A DNA stretch of 5,813 nucleotides from Roseiflexaceae bacterium. Lineage in GTDB: Bacteria; Chloroflexota; Chloroflexia; Chloroflexales; Roseiflexaceae. Made by a program: the position numbers and the translations under genes. Shown here piece by piece: positions 1 to 5,748 of the stretch (positions within the stretch are counted from its first letter, which is position 1; each line of letters begins with the position of its first letter). The stretch is taken from contig JACMIM010000785.1 of NCBI GenBank assembly GCA_014381165.1, forward strand, positions 1-5,813, in the 5' to 3' direction. The notes below the pieces were generated by a model, which had not been told where the DNA came from, did no database searches, and was given only the letters and a program-made list of their open reading frames with translations.

Positions 1-366
1 CTGGTGCAAAAGATCTGCGACGACGTGCAGGCCGGCGAGCCGCGCGCCCAGATCAGCTGCACGATCACGCCGCAATATCGCAATATGCGCTACTGGCTGG
101 AAAACGACATGCGCCCGGTCGAGTTGGCGCGCGATGCCTGCAACCAGCTGGGTATCGACCATTTCTCGGTGCCGATCCGTGGCGGCACCGATGGCTCGCG
201 CCTGACCGAAATGGGCCTGCCGACGCCAAATTTGTTTACCGGCATGCAAGAGATCCACGGGCCGCTGGAATGGGTCAGCGTGCAGGACATGGCCCGCGCC
301 ACCGAGATGTGCATCAAGCTGGCAGAATTGTGGAGCAGTGCGCCTGTAGAAGCGCCGCGCGGCTGA
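1..366 (+). CDS. pepT: Tripeptidase T (peptidase M20B), C-terminal part only
   Basis: Peptidase T is a cytosolic, zinc-dependent aminotripeptidase that removes the N-terminal residue from tripeptides. Only the last 121 codons are present: the frame is open from base 1 (Leu-Val-Gln-Lys), so the GTG at 4 is an internal Val and not a start. The fragment carries the family signature IRGGTDGSRLTEMGLP (nt 175-222), followed by PNLFTG and then IHGPLEWVSVQDMA. The His of IHGPLE (nt 256-258) corresponds to the last metal-ligand His of M20 peptidases, His379 in the enteric enzyme as I recall it. The upstream metal ligands and the dimerisation domain lie outside the window. The closing helix ending in AELW is normal for the family; the last ten residues (SSAPVEAPRG) look like an unconserved tail. 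The final Gly codon and the TGA stop lie inside the arm of a large palindrome (361-464). Other M20 peptidases are possible but match these motifs less well. Confidence 0.92.
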   Translation: MVQKICDDVQAGEPRAQISCTITPQYRNMRYWLENDMRPVELARDACNQLGIDHFSVPIRGGTDGSRLTEMGLPTPNLFTGMQEIHGPLEWVSVQDMARATEMCIKLAELWSSAPVEAPRG

Positions 367-464
367 AGCCGCAGGCTGGCACGACGAAGCCCGCCTGCGC
401 GGGCTAAACCAGCGTCGTCAGCCTGCGCAGGCGGGCTTCGTAACCATAGCCGAGGGCTTCAGCC
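361..464. repeat. Composite 104-nt inverted repeat after pepT
   Basis: All paired blocks share one axis, with partner positions summing to 825. The outer arms are 361-370 (GGCTGAAGCC) with 455-464. A middle block pairs 374-377 with 448-451. The inner stem pairs 384-400 with 425-441 as 17 perfect bp and continues through 401-405/420-424 with one G-T wobble. The loop is 406-419. Smaller palindromes are nested inside: 388-394/399-405 form a 7-bp hairpin, and 421-432 (GCCTGCGCAGGC) is self-complementary. The RNA would form a very stable hairpin and could end pepT transcription or protect its 3' end, although no T-tract follows. The structure resembles repetitive extragenic palindromes that I associate with Chloroflexi genomes; that link is from memory. 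The outer arm contains the pepT stop codon. Confidence 0.85.
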
Positions 465-473
465 CGACGGCGG

Positions 474-502
474 CGGCACACGGCGGCACATGAGACGGCA
501 CA
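474..502. repeat. Three short direct repeats CGGCACA
   Basis: CGGCACA occurs at 474-480, 484-490 and 496-502. The first two lie in a tandem 10-base unit, CGGCGGCACA, at 471-480 and 481-490. They lie between the palindrome and the pepA ribosome binding site. This may be simple slippage in GC-rich spacer DNA. No function is evident. Confidence 0.5.
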
Positions 503-527
503 CGCGACCGCGTTTCTCCTAGTATTG

Positions 528-533
528 AAAGGA
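528..533 (+). promoter_or_regulatory. Ribosome binding site of pepA
   Basis: AAAGGA lies 7 bases before the ATG at 541. It supports this start, and the translated N-terminus also begins where M17 enzymes normally begin. No convincing -35/-10 pair was seen between 465 and 527. Confidence 0.75.
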
Positions 534-540
534 ATTCAGC

Positions 541-2001
541 ATGCAGATCACGCTACAACCTGGCGAGCTGCTACGCGAGGCAACCGACCTCGCTGTGCTT
601 ATCAGCTTCGAGGACGCGCCGCTGCCGGCGGGCGTCGCCGAGCTACTCGAACCCGCCGATTTTCGCGGCAAATCCAAGCAAACGCTGCTCGTGTATGGGC
701 GCGACACGGTGGCCCCGCGCCGCGTACTGCTCGTTGGCCTTGGCAAACAGGAAAAGGCCAGTGCCGAGGGGCTGCGCCAAGCTGGTGCCCTGGCCGTGCA
801 GCAGGCCCGGTCGATGCAGCTTCGTGCCTTCACGCTTGGCCTCAATGGCGAGCTGCCGCTGGCCCCTGAGCTAGCTGCCCAAGCCCTGGCCGAAGGAATC
901 GAGCTTGGTGCTTACCGTTACGACCGTTACCGCACTGGGCTTTCCGATGAACAGCGCTTCACTGTCGAGCACGCCACGATTGTTGCAGACAGCGCAGAGC
1001 AGCCGATGCGCGCTGGTATCGCCAGTGGCCAAGCGATCGCGCGCGGTGTCATGTTCGCGCGCGACCTGGTGAATGCCCCCGGCGGCGTGCTCACTCCGGC
1101 GGCGTTTGGTGATGAAGCAGTGTCGCTTGGCAAACGTGCCGGCCTGAATGTTGTGGTGCTTGATAAAGCTCAACTCAACGAGCAGGGCTTTGGTGGCGTG
1201 CTCGCCGTCGGCCAGGGTTCGGCCAACGAGCCACGCTTTATTGTGATGGAGTACGGCACGGCGGGCGCGGGCACGCCGACGATCTGCCTGGTCGGCAAGG
1301 GGCTGACCTTCGATTCTGGTGGCCTTTCACTGAAGCCAGCTGAATTCATGAGCACCATGAAATCGGACATGGGCGGCGGCGCGGCGGTATTCGGCGCGAT
1401 GCAGGCCGTGGCCGAATTGAAGCTGCCGCTGCATGTGGTGGGCATCGTTCCCGCCGCCGAGAACATGCCCAGCGCGACGGCCTTTCGCCCTGACGACGTT
1501 ATCACCAGCCTGAGCGGCAAAACGATCGAGGTGCTCAACACCGACGCCGAGGGCCGGATCATCCTTGCCGACGGTCTGTTCTACGCGCAGCGCTACAAAC
1601 CCGACGCGATTGTCGAGCTATCAACCCTGACCGGCGCGATCATCATCGCGCTGGGTTCGCACGCGATCGGCATGATGAGCACCAGCCAGGAACTCGCTGA
1701 CAAGATCAGCCACGCCGGCGAGGCCAGCGGCGAGCGAGTCTGGCAGTTGCCGCTGTGGGACGAGTACCACGAGATGATCAAGAGCCAGATCGCCGACCTC
1801 AAAAACATTGGTGGGCGGGCAGCAGGGTCGATCACGGCTGGGGCCTTTCTCGCTAATTTCGTGGGCGATTATCCATTTGTTCACCTGGACATCGCCGGCA
1901 CGGCCTACGCCGAGAAGCCGGCCAAGCCGTATGGCTCGCCCGGCGGCACCGGCGTAGGCGTGCGCCTGATTGCGGAGTACCTGCAAACGCTTGCGAAGTA
2001 G
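541..2001 (+). CDS. pepA: Leucyl aminopeptidase (peptidase M17, cytosol aminopeptidase)
   Basis: This enzyme removes N-terminal residues, preferably Leu, from peptides in the cytoplasm; family members are hexamers with two metal ions per active site. The 486 residues are a normal full length. Residues 1 to about 150 form the N-terminal macro-like domain, and about 165-486 the catalytic domain, beginning at ARDLVNAPGGVLTP (173-186). The catalytic set is complete: Lys253 and Asp258 in VGKGLTFDSGG, Lys265 in LSLKP, Asp276 in MKSDMGGG, and Asp335, Glu337 and Arg339 in the signature NTDAEGR. Each is exactly three residues on from the bovine lens enzyme numbering (K250, D255, K262, D273, D332, E334, R336), so the active core has no insertions. 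There is no signal peptide. The gene follows pepT by 174 bases, a pairing that fits stepwise peptide breakdown. Some bacterial PepA proteins also bind DNA (XerCD recombination); nothing here tests that role. Confidence 0.97.
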   Translation: MQITLQPGELLREATDLAVLISFEDAPLPAGVAELLEPADFRGKSKQTLLVYGRDTVAPRRVLLVGLGKQEKASAEGLRQAGALAVQQARSMQLRAFTLGLNGELPLAPELAAQALAEGIELGAYRYDRYRTGLSDEQRFTVEHATIVADSAEQPMRAGIASGQAIARGVMFARDLVNAPGGVLTPAAFGDEAVSLGKRAGLNVVVLDKAQLNEQGFGGVLAVGQGSANEPRFIVMEYGTAGAGTPTICLVGKGLTFDSGGLSLKPAEFMSTMKSDMGGGAAVFGAMQAVAELKLPLHVVGIVPAAENMPSATAFRPDDVITSLSGKTIEVLNTDAEGRIILADGLFYAQRYKPDAIVELSTLTGAIIIALGSHAIGMMSTSQELADKISHAGEASGERVWQLPLWDEYHEMIKSQIADLKNIGGRAAGSITAGAFLANFVGDYPFVHLDIAGTAYAEKPAKPYGSPGGTGVGVRLIAEYLQTLAK

Positions 2002-2037
2002 GCACTTGGATTAGCTTCAACAAATCACGCGCGCGAA

Positions 2038-2047
2038 GCGCAAAGCG
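2038..2047. repeat. 10-base segment complementary to the tip of the downstream hairpin
   Basis: GCGCAAAGCG is the exact reverse complement of 2106-2115, which form the apex of the 2090-2130 hairpin. In RNA this segment could compete with the hairpin tip. The hairpin itself is far longer, so pairing would matter only before the stem is complete. The match may be coincidental because both are short GC-rich strings. Confidence 0.35.
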
Positions 2048-2089
2048 GGGGTTTCATTTCGCCTGCGGCGGGCAAGGAATAAATCATAA

Positions 2090-2130
2090 TTGTTTCGGTT
2101 TTTGGCGCTTTGCGCCAAAAACCGAAACAA
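2090..2130. repeat. Perfect 19-bp hairpin with TTT loop between pepA and the transporter gene
   Basis: Positions 2090-2108 pair perfectly with 2112-2130 around the loop TTT (2109-2111). The stem has a GC core (GGCGC/GCGCC), a 5-bp A/T segment and a CGG-containing outer part. After one mismatched base pair position the flanks add a few more pairs (2083-2085 with 2135-2137). It lies 89 bases past the pepA stop. On the + strand it is followed by an A-tract (2129-2134) and not a T-tract, so it is not a textbook intrinsic terminator for pepA. Read leftward the stem is followed by a T-rich stretch, but no leftward gene uses it. It may still end or process transcripts, or be an extragenic palindrome. 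Confidence 0.85.
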
Positions 2131-2149
2131 AAAAGATAGAGCTTCCACG

Positions 2150-2249
2150 CTGCCGCAGGCAGGAACAGCCGACTGCGTAAGTCCTAAGAGGTTTATATCT
2201 CCGTCGGTTGGGATCAGGCCATGTGTGAAGCGATTAATCGGGCGACACG
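2150..2249 (+). promoter_or_regulatory. Possible structured leader upstream of the AbgT-family gene
   Basis: Three successive stems can be drawn just before the ribosome binding site. The first pairs 2150-2154 with 2158-2162 (CTGCC/GGCAG). The second pairs 2166-2173 with 2203-2210, 8 bp with one G-T, enclosing a small stem at 2188-2192/2197-2201. The third pairs 2222-2226 with 2245-2249 and, on the same axis, contains the 10-base palindrome CGATTAATCG at 2231-2240. The last stem ends beside the Shine-Dalgarno sequence. These could form a cis-regulatory RNA, or the palindrome could be a protein operator. I recognise no known riboswitch and found no convincing promoter. Short stems arise by chance, so this is tentative. 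Confidence 0.3.
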
Positions 2250-2254
2250 AGGAG
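2250..2254 (+). promoter_or_regulatory. Ribosome binding site of the AbgT-family gene
   Basis: AGGAG lies 7 bases before the ATG at 2262 and decides the start. Another ATG at 2257 is out of frame, is too close to the site, and reaches a stop after seven codons at 2278-2280. Confidence 0.8.
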
Positions 2255-2261
2255 ACATGTT

Positions 2262-3941
2262 ATGGCAGCAGAAGTGTTAGCAGCGCCACAGGAAGGGCAG
2301 GGCGGCCTCTTCGGCGCGATCGAGCGGATCGGCAACAAGGTGCCGCATCCGGTGCTCATGTTCCTGTACTTGATCATTGGGGTGATCGTCCTTTCGCACA
2401 TCTTGTTTTTGTTTGGCGTCAGTGTCACCGATGAGGTTGCCACGCCTGTGCCCAAAGCGCAACTGGCCGATCTCCGTAACGCCTTGGGTGGCTCGGTCGT
2501 GCCCTACGACCAGAACACCGGCCAAGTCCTCGAACTGCCCGACTTCATCATCCAAGAACAGACGATTCCCATCCGCAGTTTGTTGACGGTCGAGGGCATC
2601 CGCCACATCTTCACCTCATTCCTGCCGAACTTCTCCGGCTTCGCGGTGCTAGGTGTAACGTTTATCGCATTACTGGGCGCGGGCGTGGCGGAAGAAGCCG
2701 GGTTGATGAGCGCGCTGATCCGCAGGTTGGTCAAGGTCGCACCGGCCGGGGCGCTAACATTCATCATTGTTTTCGTCGGCGTGCTCTCGTCGATCGCCTC
2801 GGACGCGGGCTATCTCATCCTGATACCGCTTGCGGCGGCTGCCTTCGCCAGCATCGGAAAACATCCGCTGGTCGGGCTGGCCGCAGCCTACGCCGGCGTA
2901 GCCGCAATCTTCACGGTCAATGTCGTGCCAGCACCGACCGACGCAATGCTGACCGAGATCACGAATGAGTCGATCGCCCTGGCTGGCGGTGCGCCGATTA
3001 CGCTGGGCGCGAACCTGTTCTGGAACGCAGGCTCGGCGATTCTTATGGCGATCGTTGCGACGGTCGTGACCAACCGGATCGTCGCGCCGCGCCTTGGCAC
3101 CTGGAATCCAGCGGAGGGTCAGGCGAATGCTACAAGTGACAAAGTGGAGTTGGCACCGGAGGTCGAGGCGCGCGGGCTACGCAATGCCCTATTCGGCTTT
3201 CTGGGCGTACTCGTGCTGATAACGTTGCTGACGCTGATCCCTGGCGCACCGCTGAGTCGACCGGAAGGCCAGGTCGACGGCAACTCGCCCTTGATGGACA
3301 GCCTGCTGTTTGTTATCACGCTGTTCTTTCTTGTTTCAGGCATCCTGTTTGGCAGGACGGTTGGAACGATCAAGAGTAGTGCCGATGTGATCAAAGCCGT
3401 GACCAAGACCTTCGCCGGCCTGGCCGGTATGGTGTTTATGTTGTTGATGATCAGCCAGTTCATCGCGTTCTTTAACTACAGCAACATGCCCACCGTGATC
3501 GCCGTGAACCTGGCCGGAGTACTCCAGCAGGCCAATATCGGCGCACTGCCGCTGTTGATCGTGATGACGCTGGTGATCATGCTGCTCGATTTCATCATGC
3601 CGGGATCCGTGCCGAAGTGGGCGATCTTCGCGCCGATCTTCGTGCCGCTGTTCATCCGGCTGGGCGTCGCACCAGAATCAGTGCTGGCGGCCTACCGCGT
3701 CGGCGATTCGCCGGTGAACCCAATCACGCCCTTGATGGTCTACCTGCCGTTTATCCTCACCGTCGCGCAACGCTACCAGAAAAACGCGGGCATCGGAACG
3801 ATTATCTCGCTGATGCTGCCCTACACAATCGCCATCGCGATCGCGTGGATCGTCCTGCTCTCGATCTGGTTCATCCTGAACATCCCGCTCGGGCCAGGTT
3901 ACTTCCCGCAAGTCGCGGGCCTTCTGATGGCGGTGCTGTAA
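2262..3941 (+). CDS. AbgT-family transporter (p-aminobenzoyl-glutamate transporter family)
   Basis: This is an inner-membrane carrier related to E. coli AbgT, which imports p-aminobenzoyl-glutamate, and to MtrF and YdaH, for which sulfonamide export has been reported. It has 559 residues against roughly 490-520 for those proteins. The N-terminal ERIGNKVPHP leads into helix 1 (about 27-52). Other hydrophobic stretches lie near 123-142, 161-190, 203-225, 249-275, 305-325, 345-365, 384-405, 427-447, 487-503 and 512-540. Family marks are SIASDAGYLILIPLAAAAF (177-195), GSVPKWAIFAPIFVPLF (448-464) and AAYRVGDSPVNPITPL (476-491). Asp181, Trp453, Pro471, Arg479, Asp482 and Pro490 correspond to MtrF D193, W420, P438, R446, D449 and P457 as I recall them. 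The loop after helix 1 (about 56-106) looks some 35-40 residues longer than in E. coli AbgT. The substrate is not known; two upstream peptidase genes suggest a peptide or aminoacyl-glutamate. Confidence 0.93.
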   Translation: MAAEVLAAPQEGQGGLFGAIERIGNKVPHPVLMFLYLIIGVIVLSHILFLFGVSVTDEVATPVPKAQLADLRNALGGSVVPYDQNTGQVLELPDFIIQEQTIPIRSLLTVEGIRHIFTSFLPNFSGFAVLGVTFIALLGAGVAEEAGLMSALIRRLVKVAPAGALTFIIVFVGVLSSIASDAGYLILIPLAAAAFASIGKHPLVGLAAAYAGVAAIFTVNVVPAPTDAMLTEITNESIALAGGAPITLGANLFWNAGSAILMAIVATVVTNRIVAPRLGTWNPAEGQANATSDKVELAPEVEARGLRNALFGFLGVLVLITLLTLIPGAPLSRPEGQVDGNSPLMDSLLFVITLFFLVSGILFGRTVGTIKSSADVIKAVTKTFAGLAGMVFMLLMISQFIAFFNYSNMPTVIAVNLAGVLQQANIGALPLLIVMTLVIMLLDFIMPGSVPKWAIFAPIFVPLFIRLGVAPESVLAAYRVGDSPVNPITPLMVYLPFILTVAQRYQKNAGIGTIISLMLPYTIAIAIAWIVLLSIWFILNIPLGPGYFPQVAGLLMAVL

Positions 3942-3957
3942 GCAACTACGGGTCTTC

Positions 3958-4009
3958 CCCCGCATCGCTTACCCCGCTCCCACCACAGAGCGAGGTAAGC
4001 GATGCGGGG
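3958..4009 (+). terminator. Strong hairpin after the transporter gene, probable terminator
   Basis: Positions 3958-3973 pair perfectly with 3994-4009 (16 bp, CCCCGCATCGCTTACC and its complement). After one C-A mismatch the stem continues 3975-3979/3988-3992, leaving an 8-base loop (3980-3987). It starts 17 bases past the stop codon. The following sequence is only weakly T-rich (TCTATTCTTT, 4019-4028) and begins ten bases later, so termination is probable but not of canonical form. It separates the transporter gene from the channel gene. Confidence 0.65.
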
Positions 4010-4138
4010 CAGCTAGCGTCTATTCTTTGTCCGCTCACGGCTTGATCTCAACTGCCGCCACGTAGCAGCGCACCCGCCCCCAAGCAGAACACCATGAACA
4101 GCGATCAGCTAGTTTGCCGCTTACACTGAGTTTGTCCA

Positions 4139-4963
4139 ATGCGTGAGTTTTTGAGTGAACCACTTGTCGCGGGCTTCGTCTCTATCATCGTATCGCTGGC
4201 GCTCACGCTGCTGGGGTTGATCGTAGGACTATGGCTCGTGAGGATTGTTAGTAGCGGCGCTGAAGCGCATATCAGACAGACCTACGCAGACGACGAGGAT
4301 CGTAGCGCACGGCTGGGAACGCTGCTTCGCACTGGCAGCTATACCGCAAAAGCGGCGCTCGTAAGCAGTACCGTATTGGTTGGGCTTTCGACGGTCGGCA
4401 TTCCGATCGGCCCCATGCTCACCGCTGCCGGTATTCTGGGCCTGGCTGTGTCGCTGGGCGCGCAAACCTTGATCAAGGACGTGCTGGGCGGGATGATCAT
4501 CCTGTTGGAAGATCAGTACCGCGTCGGCGACAACATCACGGTCAATGGCGTCAACGGGGATGTCGAAAAAATTACGTTGCGCCGCACGAACCTGCGCGAA
4601 GAAAATGGCGACCTGCATATCGTGTCCAATGGCGACGTGCGCGCTGTAGCCAACAAAACGCGCGATTGGTCGCGTGCGCTGGTCGAGATCAATCTGGCCT
4701 TCGACGCCGACGTGGACAAAGCGGTCGCGGCGCTCGCCGATGCCATGACGCGGGCGATCGAAGATGTGGAGATTACTGACGCTCTCGCGGAGCCGCCCGA
4801 AATTTTGGGCTGGAATCAATTCAGCGCCTGGGCGGTTACGGTACGCTTGCGCGCGAAGGTCGCGCCGGGTTCACAATGGCGGGTGGCGCGCGTGCTGCGT
4901 CGCTATGCGCTGGAAGCATTGCACGACGCGGGCGTGGCGGTTGCCAGCCGCCCTACCGTCTAA
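4139..4963 (+). CDS. Small-conductance mechanosensitive ion channel, MscS family
   Basis: MscS channels are membrane heptamers that open under membrane tension and release solutes during osmotic downshock. The 274 residues are close to E. coli MscS (286). Helix 1 is about 10-35, helix 2 about 63-86 and the pore helix about 92-124. The pore helix reads LGLAVSLGAQTLIKDVLGG (100-118) and leads into LLEDQYRVGDNITV and the beta domain with NGDVEKITLRRTNLR and HIVSNGDV. Aligned by eye, Leu102 and Leu106 match the hydrophobic seal residues L105 and L109 of E. coli MscS, Gln109 matches Q112, and Thr110 replaces the hinge Gly113. The C-terminal alpha/beta domain runs from about 175 to 274. The start at 4139 has only a weak TGAG at 4127-4130. 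A TGA at 4127-4129 blocks this frame upstream, so the start cannot lie far upstream. The gap of 197 bases and the hairpin suggest transcription independent of the transporter gene. Confidence 0.93.
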   Translation: MREFLSEPLVAGFVSIIVSLALTLLGLIVGLWLVRIVSSGAEAHIRQTYADDEDRSARLGTLLRTGSYTAKAALVSSTVLVGLSTVGIPIGPMLTAAGILGLAVSLGAQTLIKDVLGGMIILLEDQYRVGDNITVNGVNGDVEKITLRRTNLREENGDLHIVSNGDVRAVANKTRDWSRALVEINLAFDADVDKAVAALADAMTRAIEDVEITDALAEPPEILGWNQFSAWAVTVRLRAKVAPGSQWRVARVLRRYALEALHDAGVAVASRPTV

Positions 4964-5060
4964 GAATGATCTCGCTTTCTGCCCAATCCTTGCCAGAACT
5001 CACGCCGGTCGCGTAGGGGCGCATCGAACGGTCGGAACACAGCTGTAGCATTCTTGCGAG

Positions 5061-5065
5061 AAAGG
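5061..5065 (+). promoter_or_regulatory. Ribosome binding site of the GAP/SfLAP gene
   Basis: AAAGG lies 8 bases before the ATG at 5074 and supports that start. It overlaps the right arm of a short hairpin TTCT-TGCG-AGAA (5051-5062), which could partly cover it. Confidence 0.7.
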
Positions 5066-5073
5066 GCACATCG

Positions 5074-5748
5074 ATGTTTAGTGTCATTGGCCAGGTTCTG
5101 CCCGAAGCAGTTGTGATTGCGTTTTCCCCGTTCCCGATAGTTGGTATCATCCTGATCTTGTTCACGAAGGAAGCGCGCACGAATAGTCTGCTGTTTACGC
5201 TTGGTTGGCTGCTCGGTCTCACCATCGTTGCGGCGATCGTGCTCGCGCTCGCCAACGCGGGCAATTCTTCTGTGGGCCAAGATACGGTGGACACGGGTAT
5301 CAAGTGGGTTTCTCTGTTGTTCGGGCTTGGGCTGTTGTTTCTTGCCTATCGCTATTGGCAAAAACGCCCCAAGGCGGGAGAGCCGGCTGCGACACCTAAA
5401 TGGATGGCGACGCTCGATTCAATCAAGCCGGGTGGCGCGTTGGGGCTGGGTGCGCTGCTTTCGGCAGTTAATCCCAAGAGTTTACTGCTCACTGTCTCCG
5501 CGATACTTACCATTGCCGGCGCTCATATGGATGCGGCCGCGACCATCATTGTGACAGTCGTATTTATTCTGCTTGCGAGCATTACCATCGTTGGAATAAT
5601 GATTTATGTGCTAATTGCGGGCGCAAGCGCCGAAAAAACGCTGAATCAGGCGAAAGAGTGGCTGCTTCAGAACAACTCGGTGATGATGGCGGGGATACTC
5701 TTGGTGATCGGTGCCAAACAGGTGGGGCAGGGGTTCAGCGTATTCTAG
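5074..5748 (+). CDS. GAP/SfLAP-type six-helix membrane protein (LysE-like superfamily)
   Basis: This 224-residue integral membrane protein has the layout of the Pfam SfLAP group, named for the mycobacterial sulfolipid-1-addressing protein and GAP, which help move glycolipids across the membrane; the fold is related to LysE-type exporters. Six hydrophobic segments are visible near 6-29, 36-60, 76-94, 120-146, 153-180 and 200-219. A charged cytoplasmic-type linker (YWQKRPKAGEPAATPKW, about 94-110) separates the two halves. Diagnostic features are AFSPFPIVGIILIL in helix 1 and SAVNPKSLLLTVSAI at the start of helix 4, the NPK-LL motif being typical of this superfamily. There is no cleavable signal peptide. 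The substrate cannot be inferred: a bacterium of this kind would not be expected to make mycobacterial sulfolipid. It follows the channel gene by 110 bases with no terminator seen between them, so co-transcription is possible. Confidence 0.85.
   Translation: MFSVIGQVLPEAVVIAFSPFPIVGIILILFTKEARTNSLLFTLGWLLGLTIVAAIVLALANAGNSSVGQDTVDTGIKWVSLLFGLGLLFLAYRYWQKRPKAGEPAATPKWMATLDSIKPGGALGLGALLSAVNPKSLLLTVSAILTIAGAHMDAAATIIVTVVFILLASITIVGIMIYVLIAGASAEKTLNQAKEWLLQNNSVMMAGILLVIGAKQVGQGFSVF

Noticed and set aside
384..441. Repeats read as a CRISPR or transposon end
   Set aside because: Only two inverted arms are present, with no regular spacer series, transposase gene or target-site duplication in view.
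1170..1986. Several - strand open frames of 80-130 codons within pepA
   Set aside because: They are shadows of a gene with an intact catalytic set; compositions are typical of antisense GC-rich DNA and no ribosome binding sites or domains were seen.
2085..2090. CATAAT as a -10 promoter element for the transporter gene
   Set aside because: It matches TATAAT at five of six positions but has no -35 partner at the right distance and overlaps the base of the hairpin.
2090..2434. 114-codon + strand frame across the hairpin and the start of the transporter gene
   Set aside because: It begins in the hairpin with a TTG and no ribosome binding site, and its second half is out of frame with the well-supported AbgT coding sequence.
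3617..4045. 142-codon + strand frame overlapping the end of the transporter gene and the terminator hairpin
   Set aside because: It is in another frame of conserved AbgT codons and reads through the inverted repeat; the sequence is low in structure and unlike any family I know.
4094..4129. Eleven-codon frame MNSDQLVCRLH just before the MscS start
   Set aside because: It has no convincing ribosome binding site and nothing suggests a leader peptide; it is in the same frame as the channel gene but ends at TGA ten bases before it.
4229..4819. 196-codon open frame on the - strand inside the MscS gene
   Set aside because: It lies wholly opposite a clear MscS coding sequence, its translation shows no recognisable motif, and long antisense frames are common in GC-rich genes.
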